Source: 2-02-FULL-55-14 sp964534125 (GTDB lineage: Bacteria; Bacteroidota; Ignavibacteria; UBA10030). Taken from it: a stretch of DNA of 64,000 nt. The stretch is taken from contig CAZHOJ010000009.1 of NCBI GenBank assembly GCA_964534125.1, positions 1 through 64,000 of the forward strand, written 5' to 3'. Made by a program: the position numbers and the translations under genes. The notes beneath the pieces are model-generated. The model saw only the letters and a list, made by a program, of their open reading frames with translations. It was not told where the DNA came from and ran no database searches. Positions 44,207 to 53,043 of the stretch are shown here, one piece after another. How positions within the stretch are numbered: position 1 is the first letter of the stretch; the number at the start of each line of letters is the position of its first letter.

Positions 44207-45860
44207 GATGAGCAGCTCTGAACGAATCCCGGATAGTGCATCCCTGCAGGGGTCGGTATCGAGCGTCCTCCTCATTCCGTTCGAGGATGCTGCCGCAACA
44301 GCGACGGTCAAGGCGACCTTCCCGGCAGCGTCAGTGCACATCGTCAGTAAGTCAGATCTTGCAGGGCGGCCTCTGCTGACCTCGATGCGCTCGCTTCGGA
44401 CGAAGCGCTACGATGTCGCGGCTGCATCGATGTACGGACAGACCGTGCCCCGGACTGTGATCCTGGTGCGGCTGATGCTGCAGCTCCTCCGGGCTCGCCG
44501 ACGTCTGCTGCGGATGAATGACGGTACGTGGACCTCCGTGTCTGCGGCCACATTCGTGACATCGGTCATGCCATCACTTGCTATTGGGGGTGTCGTCGGA
44601 CTCGCAGTGCTTGTGTTGAGCCGGTTTGTGGTGTCAGCGGTCCGATGGACGGGCATGTCTCACCCAAACCAGGAGGCCGTAGCAGCTCCGGACCATCCTG
44701 TGAGGACAGTACTCTTTCTTCGGCCTGATCTTGGCGGGAATGTCAAAGCGGGCGGATCGGTCAGTCATGTCAAAGGGATCATCGGTGCTTTCGTCCGCAA
44801 GGGCATCAGGGTGATCTATGTCTCGAACGGTCGGTTGGAAGGTGTACCGGAGGACGTCGAACAGATCGTCGTACCGCAGGTCCGGGTCCTGGAATTCATG
44901 GATGAGCTGCAGATGATCTGTTACAACCTGCAGCTCCTTCTGCGGATCGTCAGGCTGAGCCGGTATCGTCCAGATATCGTCTATCAGCGGCATGCGCTTC
45001 ATCACTATGCGGGTGGGATTCTTGCGCGGCTCCTTTCGGCCAGGTTCGTGCTGGAAGTGAATGCATCGGAGGTCTGGGTGCGCGAATCCTGGAGCCGGCT
45101 CGTGCTCGGCGGTCATGCGCGTGCGGCAGAAGCAGTGATCCTGGGAATGGCAGACACGATCTCGGTCGTATCGACCGGCGTCATGGAGCAGCTGCGGCCG
45201 TTCGGTATTCCCCGGGAGCGTTTCGTGGTCGCTCCGAACGGTGTGGACATTCGGGTATTCAGGCCCGATATTGATGGCGCAGCGGTGCGCCGGAAACTTG
45301 GCATCGGGGATGAGGTCACGATCGGATTTATCGGGACGTTCACCCGTTGGCACGGGGTCGAAACTCTCCGTGATGCGATCCTGGCGGATGATCCTGTCCT
45401 CGCCGGGGCTCATTTTGTGCTCATAGGGGACGGCGATCTTCGCCGTGCGATCCAGCACGACATCGAGGGAAGCCATGCACGCGACCGATGCACGTTCACG
45501 GGCCTCGTCGATCATGACGAGACACCGAGGTATCTGGCAGCGTGCGACATTCTGGTCTCACCGCACCTGGGTTTCGCTGACGGTTCGGCGTTCTTCGGCT
45601 CGCCGACGAAGCTCTTCGAGTACATGGCGATGGGCAGGGCGATCGTAGCCTCGTCGCTCGGCCAGATCGCTGAGGTCATTCGTGACGGTGAGAACGGGCT
45701 GCTTTTCCCGCCGGGAGATGTGGCGATGCTGACGTCTCAGCTGGGATTGCTTGTGCAGGATGAACAGTTGAGAGCACGGCTCGGTGAACAGGCCCGAACG
45801 GACGCGGTCTCATCGTATACCTGGGAGAGAAATGTTGAGGGGGTTCTTCGGGGACTTTAG
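44199..45860 (+). CDS. Family 4 glycosyltransferase with unusual N-terminal extension
   Basis: A 553-residue protein. The C-terminal 380 residues are a family 4 GT-B enzyme: VLFLRPDLGGNVKAGGSVSHV opening (quoted in part: GGNVKAGGS), donor site IGFIGTFTRWHGVETL, and FGSPTKLFEYMAMGRAIV with the catalytic Glu. The first 160 residues are extra: a small alpha/beta part (SVLLIPFEDAAATATVKATF) and a membrane helix about residues 122-147. The extension resembles the first half of a glycosyltransferase Rossmann domain, so it may be a fused remnant. The start could also be the ATG at 44208. Confidence 0.88.
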   Translation: MDRMSSSERIPDSASLQGSVSSVLLIPFEDAAATATVKATFPAASVHIVSKSDLAGRPLLTSMRSLRTKRYDVAAASMYGQTVPRTVILVRLMLQLLRARRRLLRMNDGTWTSVSAATFVTSVMPSLAIGGVVGLAVLVLSRFVVSAVRWTGMSHPNQEAVAAPDHPVRTVLFLRPDLGGNVKAGGSVSHVKGIIGAFVRKGIRVIYVSNGRLEGVPEDVEQIVVPQVRVLEFMDELQMICYNLQLLLRIVRLSRYRPDIVYQRHALHHYAGGILARLLSARFVLEVNASEVWVRESWSRLVLGGHARAAEAVILGMADTISVVSTGVMEQLRPFGIPRERFVVAPNGVDIRVFRPDIDGAAVRRKLGIGDEVTIGFIGTFTRWHGVETLRDAILADDPVLAGAHFVLIGDGDLRRAIQHDIEGSHARDRCTFTGLVDHDETPRYLAACDILVSPHLGFADGSAFFGSPTKLFEYMAMGRAIVASSLGQIAEVIRDGENGLLFPPGDVAMLTSQLGLLVQDEQLRARLGEQARTDAVSSYTWERNVEGVLRGL

Positions 45861-45874
45861 GGCCGTCCCGTGCT

Positions 45875-46492
45875 TCACGACCGCACTGGCCTTGCTGGGC
45901 TTCCGACAACGGTGACGCCATCAGGTACATCCTTCGTCACAACAGAACCTGCGCCCACGACAGAACGTTTCCCCACGCTTCGCTCCGGAAGGAGTGTAGC
46001 GTTTGCCCCGATGTAACTTTCCGCGCCAACCCGCACTCTCCCCAGCAGCACCGCGTTCGGCGCAATGCTGACGTAGTCGTCCACGGCGACATCGTGCATA
46101 ATGTTGGCAGCGGTGTTGACGCGGACGAAAGCGCCGAGTCGAACGTTCGCTGAGACATTGACCATCGATTGTACCAGGACCCCCTTGGCGATGCTGGCCG
46201 AGGGAGAGACGTGAGCTTTTGGGGAGACGAGGGTCGCGAAGGAAGCCCCGCAGGAGACGTAGCGTGCCGCAAGCGCACGGCGAACCGAGGGAGCATCCGG
46301 GGAAATGACCACCGCGGCATCTCGGTGTTCGCGGAGGATACGTGGCGCATCATCGTCATTGCCCAGCACAGGTATCCCCCGATGCGTGTGGTCGGCATTG
46401 GGATCGATGATCCCGATGACCTCATGGCCGCAGTCCAGGGCAAGTTCGATGACCTCGTGGAACCCCCCAACGATGAGAAGCTTCTGGCTCAT
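45875..46492 (-). CDS. PglD-like sugar O/N-acyltransferase
   Basis: A 205-residue protein with an N-terminal Rossmann-like substrate domain (LLIVGGFHEVIELA) and a left-handed beta-helix of hexapeptide repeats (about 90-200) ending in VVTKDVPDGVTVVGSPARPVR. This is the NeuD/PglD plan, acetyl-CoA-dependent acylation of an amino sugar. The preceding DegT-type aminotransferase would make that amino sugar. His for catalysis is likely in IMHDVAV. Overlaps the aminotransferase gene by ATGA and is convergent, 14 bases away, with the glycosyltransferase gene. Confidence 0.9.
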   Translation of the reverse strand: MSQKLLIVGGFHEVIELALDCGHEVIGIIDPNADHTHRGIPVLGNDDDAPRILREHRDAAVVISPDAPSVRRALAARYVSCGASFATLVSPKAHVSPSASIAKGVLVQSMVNVSANVRLGAFVRVNTAANIMHDVAVDDYVSIAPNAVLLGRVRVGAESYIGANATLLPERSVGKRSVVGAGSVVTKDVPDGVTVVGSPARPVRS

Positions 46493-47619
46493 GAGAGCGC
46501 TTCCTTGATCGCATCAATAATAGCAGCCACCTGGTCCGGACGAAGTGTACCGTACATCGGCAGAGTGATCTGGTTGTCGGCGGCATAGTCCGTGCGGGGA
46601 AGCGAGACCGCGTCGGTCTGGTAAATCTTGAAGCGATGGACGGCCGGATAGTGAACGCTGGTCTGAATGCCCTTCCGGGCTAGGTGAGCGCGAACCGCCT
46701 CTCGTCTTCCCGCACCCGTGGGACCGAGGACGATGGGAAAGATATAGTTCGAAACATGGTCGTGGACATTCGAGAATGGAACGATCACCTCGTCGATGGA
46801 AGAGAGACCTGAGAGATATCGAGCCCGGACTTCCTGTCGCCGGGCCTGATCGTCCGGCAGCTTTTTCAACTGGACGAGCCCGAGGCTGGCGCGGATGTCC
46901 TCCATGCGATAGTTGTACCCGAGAGCGACGACATCGTACGATGTTGCGTGCCCCTTCGAACGCTCGTAGGAGAGCGACGTCATGCCGTGTGATCGCTGCA
47001 GACGGAGCCGTTCGGCGATGGCCGCATCGCCTGTCACGAGCATGCCGCCCTCACCGGTACTGATACTCTTGTTCGAAAAGAAGCTGAAGCAGCCGACGTT
47101 CCCGATCGTTCCCAGACACCGGTCATGGTCACGCGAGAGAGGGCCATGACTGGCATCCTCGATGACCTGCAGGCCATGTGCCTCTGCGAGCGCAGAGATA
47201 TCGTCCATCCGGCACGGAAAACCCGCGTAATGCATGACCATGATTGCGCGCGTGCGTGGCGAAATGAGGGAGGCGACCGAGGCCGGATCGATGGTCAGAT
47301 CGGACGAGCCGATGATGTCCGCGAACACCGGCGTAGCACCGACGTAGCGGATCGCATTGACGGTCGCTATGAACGTCAGGGAAGGGCAAATGACCTCATC
47401 CCCCGGCCCGATCTCGAGGGCAAGCAGTGCGAGATGAAGGGCTGCTGTGCAGTTTGTGACGGCAACGGCATGAGTTGCGCCGAGGGCAGTTCCAAATGCC
47501 TGTTCGAACTCCGCGACACGTGGTCCCATCGAGATCCAGCCAGAGCGAAGCGTTTCCTGTATCGCCGCTTCTTCCTCCGCCCCGTAGTTCAGGGAGAACA
47601 ATGGTATCGAGTAGTTCAC
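46489..47619 (-). CDS. DegT/DnrJ/EryC1 sugar aminotransferase
   Basis: A 376-residue PLP enzyme. The active-site Lys lies in CFSFFSNKSISTGEGGML, PLP is held by the VIEDASHGP aspartate, and the NYRMEDIRASLGLVQL segment is characteristic. It transaminates a keto-sugar nucleotide to an amino sugar. The start is a GTG, 1 base after the epimerase stop. With the downstream PglD-like acyltransferase it suggests synthesis of an N-acylated amino sugar, like the PglE/PglD pair. Confidence 0.93.
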   Translation of the reverse strand: MNYSIPLFSLNYGAEEEAAIQETLRSGWISMGPRVAEFEQAFGTALGATHAVAVTNCTAALHLALLALEIGPGDEVICPSLTFIATVNAIRYVGATPVFADIIGSSDLTIDPASVASLISPRTRAIMVMHYAGFPCRMDDISALAEAHGLQVIEDASHGPLSRDHDRCLGTIGNVGCFSFFSNKSISTGEGGMLVTGDAAIAERLRLQRSHGMTSLSYERSKGHATSYDVVALGYNYRMEDIRASLGLVQLKKLPDDQARRQEVRARYLSGLSSIDEVIVPFSNVHDHVSNYIFPIVLGPTGAGRREAVRAHLARKGIQTSVHYPAVHRFKIYQTDAVSLPRTDYAADNQITLPMYGTLRPDQVAAIIDAIKEALS

Positions 47620-47620
47620 G

Positions 47621-48595
47621 TCAGCTGTTCCGATAGGCGGTGGATTCCGGGTCCGTCAGGATCCCGTCGGCGATCACCCGGTGCACCTCGAGGAGTCCCT
47701 GGGGCACCCGGCGTGTGATCCGGAACCCGAGCCTGGTCGCAATGCGGGAAAAGTCTACCCGGTAGTCGCGGGGATCATCGTTCCGGGCGACGTACGAGAT
47801 CCGTGCGTCGGGCACGATCCGGAGGATTTCCTCAGCGATCATACGTTTCTGATAGTTCTCTTCAGTGTCGCCGACGTTGAATACGTTGTGATCGACGGCG
47901 CCGGGATCTGCCTCCAGCACCAGCTTGCAGGCTCCGGCGAGATCACGGACATGGCAGTACGGTCGCCAGAACTGCTCGCCGAAGATCTTCAGTTCCTTTC
48001 CGAGGGTCACATCCCGCATGAACTCGTTCACTGTCAGGTCGAACCGCATCCGTGGAGAGAGCCCATACACAGTGGCGAACCGGAGCGCGGTGGGCACGAA
48101 CGTCGATCGGGTCTGACTTTCGAGGAGATACCGCTCGAACCGCACCTTCAGTTCAGCGTACCACGATACAGGCTGGAGCGGCGCGTCCTCCGTCACGAAG
48201 CCATCTCCCACCATCTTGCCATAGTTGCTGCATGTTGAGGCGAAGATGAAGCGCCGGACCGACGTTTCCTTCTCGGCCATGTCGAAGAGAACCCTGGACC
48301 CGTGCCAGTTGGTCTCCTCGGCAAGCGCGGTATCCTTTGCACATGCAGGGTCGCCGACGATCGCTGCGAGATGAACAACAGCATCGACACCCATGAGGGC
48401 CTCCGTCACGTCCGATTCGTTCCGCACATCACCCTTGAGGAACTCGAACGAGGGATGATGGTAGACCGGCAGGAGCGCTTCGCCGCCGAAGAGCAGGCGG
48501 TCAAAACCCCGGACCCTGTATCCGGCGTCGAGAAGCTGCTGTGTGAGAATCGAACCGATATAACCGGCAGCACCCGTTACGAGCACGCGCTTCAT
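47621..48595 (-). CDS. NAD-dependent sugar epimerase/dehydratase (extended SDR)
   Basis: A 324-residue extended short-chain dehydrogenase. VTGAAGYIGSILTQQLL is the nucleotide-binding motif, Ser/Thr in FASTCSNYG and the YAELKVRFE motif (Tyr and Lys) form the catalytic set. It acts on a nucleotide sugar, by context the one activated by the upstream nucleotidyltransferase. The start shares one base with that gene's stop (TAATG). Confidence 0.92.
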   Translation of the reverse strand: MKRVLVTGAAGYIGSILTQQLLDAGYRVRGFDRLLFGGEALLPVYHHPSFEFLKGDVRNESDVTEALMGVDAVVHLAAIVGDPACAKDTALAEETNWHGSRVLFDMAEKETSVRRFIFASTCSNYGKMVGDGFVTEDAPLQPVSWYAELKVRFERYLLESQTRSTFVPTALRFATVYGLSPRMRFDLTVNEFMRDVTLGKELKIFGEQFWRPYCHVRDLAGACKLVLEADPGAVDHNVFNVGDTEENYQKRMIAEEILRIVPDARISYVARNDDPRDYRVDFSRIATRLGFRITRRVPQGLLEVHRVIADGILTDPESTAYRNS

Positions 48596-49299
48596 TATGC
48601 AGACCCGCTCTTGAAATGTTGTTTGTACTCTTCCTGAGCCTTCTCATAGTCGTCCATGCGTCCGATATCGAGCCAGTAGTGCTGCAGCTCATACTTTGCG
48701 ACGGGGAGGTTCGTTCTCAGCATCTCCCGGATCAGCATGTCCATGCCGAAGTACGTGTCGCGGGGGATGCGGTCGAGGATCTCCGGCTTCATGACGTACA
48801 TCCCTGCAAGGGCATACGTGATGATGTTCGGTTTTTCCTCGATCCTGGTGACGAGATCCCCGGAAAAATGGATATTTCCGAACGCATATGGAAGGACGAA
48901 TTTCTTGATGGCAATCGTCAGGAGCGCTTCCTGCCCGGTGGCGTATGTGTAGAAGTCCGTGAAATCGATCGAGCTGAGGATGTCACCATTCATCACGATG
49001 AACGGTTCCGTGAGCCGGTCGCGAAGCAGCGAGAGCGGTCCGGCAGTTCCCAGCGGCGTCTCCTCCTTGCTGATGGTGAGAGAGACCCCGTATCGCGAGC
49101 CGTCGCCGAAGAAATTCTCGATATAGTCCGACCGATAATTGGTCGCAAGGGTGATGTCGTCGAATCCGTGCTTCTTCAGGTGCTCGATCTGGATCTCGAG
49201 CACGGCCTTCTCACCGATGGGAAGGAGCGGCTTGGGAATGACCTCCGTGAAGGGCTTCAGTCGGGTGCCGAGCCCTCCGGCGAGTATCACAGCTTTCAT
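48595..49299 (-). CDS. Sugar-phosphate nucleotidyltransferase
   Basis: A 234-residue enzyme with the MKAVILAGGLGTRLKPFTEV signature of NTP-sugar transferases (quoted in part: LAGGLGTRLKPFTE), KPLLPIGEKAVLE, and an acidic metal site MNGDILSSID. It makes an NDP-sugar from NTP and a sugar 1-phosphate. Without the C-terminal beta-helix of GlmU-like proteins it is of the short type, near RmlA/CDP-glucose and GDP-mannose enzymes. First of a coupled set of sugar-nucleotide genes running left to 45875. Confidence 0.93.
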   Translation of the reverse strand: MKAVILAGGLGTRLKPFTEVIPKPLLPIGEKAVLEIQIEHLKKHGFDDITLATNYRSDYIENFFGDGSRYGVSLTISKEETPLGTAGPLSLLRDRLTEPFIVMNGDILSSIDFTDFYTYATGQEALLTIAIKKFVLPYAFGNIHFSGDLVTRIEEKPNIITYALAGMYVMKPEILDRIPRDTYFGMDMLIREMLRTNLPVAKYELQHYWLDIGRMDDYEKAQEEYKQHFKSGSA

Positions 49300-49355
49300 G
49301 ATGTCTCTGTCACAGGAAACAGCGGTGGTCGGACCAAGGCGGTCGTGAACATGCG

Positions 49356-50573
49356 CTACACGCCGCGCCGGGACGTGGTGATTCGGTCTCTGTACATGGA
49401 AATGACGGACTGAAAGTACGCAAGAATCTTGTCACTTGCAGTTTCGAAGTCCTGATGATCTGCGAGCCATCTTCGGATGCGGTCTGATCGTGAGGCTTTC
49501 TCCTCGGGGCTCACAGCCATGATGCGTGCGATCGCTGATGCCACCTCGGCGGGCCTCGACGGGTCGACGTACTCAGCGAGCGTCCCGAACGCGAGGTGAT
49601 AGTCGGGAAGGTCTGACAGCACGAGCTGACATCCGGCCGCACCCGCTTCCATGATGCTCTTTCCAAGGACATCCGAGGGCAGCAGGGAGAGGAAGATGTC
49701 TGCGCTGGCATAGTGTGCCAAGAGTGTGTCGTACGACAGCTCCCCACTGACGGTCGTCACATGATCCCGAAGTCGCAGGTCGTCTATGATTCTGGCAACA
49801 TCATGCTGTACCTGAGCCGTGCCCAGAAGGCCGCCGAGAATCACCAGGTGAACATCAGCACCGCGCGAGACGAGGTCTGCCGTTGCCCGGACCGCGGACA
49901 TCGTTCCGCCATCTTTCTGACGAAGACCGCGGGTCTCGAGGAGCAAGGTCGTGTTCTTGCTGATGCCGGGTTCTGTTCGGATGTTCGGTGCTTGTGATCG
50001 GGGCATGGCAAGGAGGGATCGGAGGCCCGGTACGCCCAGGTAGAGCGTTTCGGGAGGGAACTTCGACTCAGGAATGCCCTCCGATTGCGTGAAGAACCGC
50101 CGGAATCCCGGCACAGCATCGATGAATGCGTCGGTTTCCTCGTAGATACGCCGGCGAACCTTCTTGCGTCCCGGCTGAAGCTCAACTTCGTTGTACCCGT
50201 ACGGTACGGTCACCTGCGGATGAAAGCCTGTCCAGATCATCACATCAGAATCGATCCAGAGGGAGTGGTTCCAGACGATATCGGGCTGAAATGCATCGAT
50301 GAGGATTCTCATGCGACGCGCTTGCATCGATCTCCATTGGGGAAGCCTGGCAGATCGCATGGTCCGGAGAAGCCGGGCCTCCCATCGAGCATATTCCGGA
50401 ACGAGGAGATCATCAACTGTGAGGAGCGGGGAAAGGGAGTGCCGCCGCAGAAGGTCGTCCACTCCGAACGCCGCTGCGGTAGTCAACATCACCGTGTGGC
50501 CCCGGCTGCGAAAGAAGGGAACGTAGGGGGGGGTGTTCGAACCGAAGTGATATCCGTTGATGAGAATGCGCAT
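49356..50573 (-). CDS. Family 4-like glycosyltransferase
   Basis: A 405-residue GT-B protein. The N-terminal YHFGSNTPPYVPFFRSRGH segment and a C-terminal donor domain with DIFLSLLPSDVLGKSIMEAGAAG, which carries the catalytic Glu in KSIMEAG, are visible. The sugar and linkage are unknown. It is separated from the flippase gene by 7 bases and from the nucleotidyltransferase gene by 56 bases, all leftward. Confidence 0.85.
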   Translation of the reverse strand: MRILINGYHFGSNTPPYVPFFRSRGHTVMLTTAAAFGVDDLLRRHSLSPLLTVDDLLVPEYARWEARLLRTMRSARLPQWRSMQARRMRILIDAFQPDIVWNHSLWIDSDVMIWTGFHPQVTVPYGYNEVELQPGRKKVRRRIYEETDAFIDAVPGFRRFFTQSEGIPESKFPPETLYLGVPGLRSLLAMPRSQAPNIRTEPGISKNTTLLLETRGLRQKDGGTMSAVRATADLVSRGADVHLVILGGLLGTAQVQHDVARIIDDLRLRDHVTTVSGELSYDTLLAHYASADIFLSLLPSDVLGKSIMEAGAAGCQLVLSDLPDYHLAFGTLAEYVDPSRPAEVASAIARIMAVSPEEKASRSDRIRRWLADHQDFETASDKILAYFQSVISMYRDRITTSRRGV

Positions 50574-50580
50574 GGGCCTG

Positions 50581-51906
50581 TCACTGCTGTGGGGGCTGAG
50601 GGTCTGAGGGTGCCCTTTCGCCGGTATGCCTCGTGCGATCCCGTGCTACTATAAACAGAAACAAGGCTGTCACGATGATGGCGAGCATCACCTGTGAGGC
50701 AATGTGCGCCAGCCCGGCTCCCGGGACGCCTGCGGATCGTACCAGGAAGAGGGTGATCGTGACAGAAAAGGGGAGAGCAATGAGGACCGAATAGAAATTG
50801 AGCCTGATCTCACCGAGTCCCCAGAGCGCAAGCCCCATCGGTATATACGCCATCCTGATGACCCATCCGACCAGCAGAAGGAGAAAGTAGTATCCGGAAT
50901 CCGCATAGCGACCATCGAACACGAACGTGAGGAGCCACGGCACAACAGCCGCTGCGCCTGCTGCAAGCACGACAGACCCTCCGAGCGTCAGTATCTGGTA
51001 CCGCCGATACAGCCTCCACCAGGAGTGACGGTTTGAAGAGGCCTTCGAGAGAGCTGGCATCATCCACTGCTGCAATGTGCCTGTGACCGTCACGAACGGA
51101 ACGAGCAACGTGAGGGCAAAACCGTAGAATCCGATCTCTGTCCGGTCCTGGACAAGGTAGTTCACGAAGAACACCTCAAGATACAGCAGCACCTGATGTG
51201 TGCTGTTGGCCGCGAGAGAGTAGCGAGCGAACGGCCAGTGAGATCCCAGCAGAGCGCGGGTCTGGGACAGCGTGAGCCGGACCAGATCTGACCGCATGGT
51301 CCAGCCAAGCCACAGGAGAGCGAACAGCGCGCCGAACACAACACCGGCCACGAATCCTTGGACACCCCCGATGATCGTACCGACAACGATCAGCACCAGA
51401 TTGAGCGAGCGCAGAACGATCTGGACGGTCGACGCCTGACGGAACTTCTGGAGACCCTGAAGATGCGCCACCATAGTCTCGAACAGCGACTGAAGGGGTA
51501 TCAGGACCAGATAGAGCCAGAACAGGGGCTGTAATCCGGCATCCGACGTCAGCGCTCCTGCGCCGTTCACAGCCCAGAGGACCAGGAGCGTGAGCATTCC
51601 GGTGACCCCGACCCCAAGTAGACCAGCCGTGAACAACGGGCGTTTTTGGTCCTCCGGCCGTTCCTCCGAGTTCAATTTGAGAACGGAGGAATCCAGCCCT
51701 GCCTTGCCGACGAGGACAGCAGTACCGACGTACGTCTGCAGGATCTTGATCCGTCCAATGTCGATGGGACTCAGAATTCCTGCGAGGAATACCTGTGCGG
51801 CGAAACCGATGATCTGCGAGAGGAAATTTGCACCGAACAGGTGAAAGAATCCCTTCCGGCCTGCTTCCCCTGCAAGGGTGCGGACGTTTCGGATGGCGTC
51901 GTTCAC
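50581..51906 (-). CDS. Wzx-type polysaccharide flippase (second copy)
   Basis: A 441-residue membrane protein with about 12 helices; GANFLSQIIGFAAQVFLAGIL and a central LVPLQ-like loop fit the MOP-superfamily oligosaccharide flippases. It is not closely similar to the flippase encoded at 42929-44206, so the locus holds two different exporters, perhaps for two polymers. It overlaps the methyltransferase gene as ATGA. Confidence 0.88.
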   Translation of the reverse strand: MNDAIRNVRTLAGEAGRKGFFHLFGANFLSQIIGFAAQVFLAGILSPIDIGRIKILQTYVGTAVLVGKAGLDSSVLKLNSEERPEDQKRPLFTAGLLGVGVTGMLTLLVLWAVNGAGALTSDAGLQPLFWLYLVLIPLQSLFETMVAHLQGLQKFRQASTVQIVLRSLNLVLIVVGTIIGGVQGFVAGVVFGALFALLWLGWTMRSDLVRLTLSQTRALLGSHWPFARYSLAANSTHQVLLYLEVFFVNYLVQDRTEIGFYGFALTLLVPFVTVTGTLQQWMMPALSKASSNRHSWWRLYRRYQILTLGGSVVLAAGAAAVVPWLLTFVFDGRYADSGYYFLLLLVGWVIRMAYIPMGLALWGLGEIRLNFYSVLIALPFSVTITLFLVRSAGVPGAGLAHIASQVMLAIIVTALFLFIVARDRTRHTGERAPSDPQPPQQ

Positions 51907-52856
51907 TGCTTGATGTAGTAGGCGTACATGTGATCAAAGTACGGGAAGTGCTGCAGAGGGGTGTAGCGTTCCAGGAGATCGACGATAAGCTGGTGTACCT
52001 TGCGTGCAGGAGGATGGAATCGACACGTATCCGGCATCTGCGTGTCACTCATGGTATGCGTGAAATATTCGCGCAGAGATTCATAGGACCCAGACCGCAA
52101 CAATGCCGCTCCGGGAGACCAGGCTGAATAGGCAGACGCCATACCCCCGGATGAATATCTCCGCTTTGCGAGCCTGAGCCCCTGGCCGTTCATGAATCCG
52201 TCCAGAAACCGTGTCGAGTAGAACGAAAGATGTCCCGGTGGCGCATACATGTGCCAGTACACTCCCCGCGCGTCGAGCCGGCGTCGAAGCCAGGATGCAT
52301 GGAAGGGCACCATGATCGCCAGGACCCCGCCCGGCGCGGTCGTTCTGCAGAGCGTTTCCAGCAACGGCTGAGGATGAGAGATGTGTTCGAGGACCGCATA
52401 GCAACTGACGACCGTGAATTGGTCCTTCCAGTGAATGTTCTGCGCGAGGTCGCAGATGACCTCAAGTCCCCGAGCGGCCGCGATCGCTGCGTTTTGACGA
52501 TGGACTTCCACTCCGACCCGGCGATGACGCTTGTCCCAGTGCAGGAGGAAATCACCTGTCCGGCAGCCGATGTCTAGGATGCTCCAGGGATATGGTTCAG
52601 CCCGCACGAGACTTGAGATCGTCCGGACCTGTTCCTTCCAGTACGTCGTGCGGGCGAATGGTGCGGAGACGGTGTATGTGTCCTCATTGTAGAAAGCGCG
52701 AAGGTCTACCGCGTGCTCTTCAGGGTCAAAGAAAACGGAACCACATTGCCGACAGCCCAACAGGGAATAGCGCGCTTGAACGAACGGGCTTTGAACCAAA
52801 CGGAGGAGGGCAACATCCGGAGCACCGCAGATATGGCACGTATGGTTCGCCATCAT
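51903..52856 (-). CDS. Zinc-ribbon class I SAM methyltransferase (second copy)
   Basis: A 317-residue protein with CHICG and CRQCG pairs forming an N-terminal zinc ribbon and a Rossmann domain with ILDIGCRTGDFLLHW (SAM motif I) and a YAVLEHISHPQPLLE motif. It has the same plan as the protein encoded at 32278-33186 but diverges widely. It is the first gene of the leftward block; the 187-base gap upstream, shared with the divergent heparinase gene, should hold both promoters, though I found no clear one. Confidence 0.9.
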   Translation of the reverse strand: MMANHTCHICGAPDVALLRLVQSPFVQARYSLLGCRQCGSVFFDPEEHAVDLRAFYNEDTYTVSAPFARTTYWKEQVRTISSLVRAEPYPWSILDIGCRTGDFLLHWDKRHRRVGVEVHRQNAAIAAARGLEVICDLAQNIHWKDQFTVVSCYAVLEHISHPQPLLETLCRTTAPGGVLAIMVPFHASWLRRRLDARGVYWHMYAPPGHLSFYSTRFLDGFMNGQGLRLAKRRYSSGGMASAYSAWSPGAALLRSGSYESLREYFTHTMSDTQMPDTCRFHPPARKVHQLIVDLLERYTPLQHFPYFDHMYAYYIKQ

Positions 52857-53043
52857 GGAAAGATGTAAATATATTCAATTTTATGTGAAGAGCCATGTAT
52901 GATGACGTGACCGTTCAGGGTGGATCAGTTCACCCGATCGTTGAGTTGTCGGAATAACGCCCTATATTCTTTCCACACTTGTTCTTGATGTCCACCAGAT
53001 TCTTCCCTGGCCCATCGATGATATCCAGAGGCGTCAATCGCAT

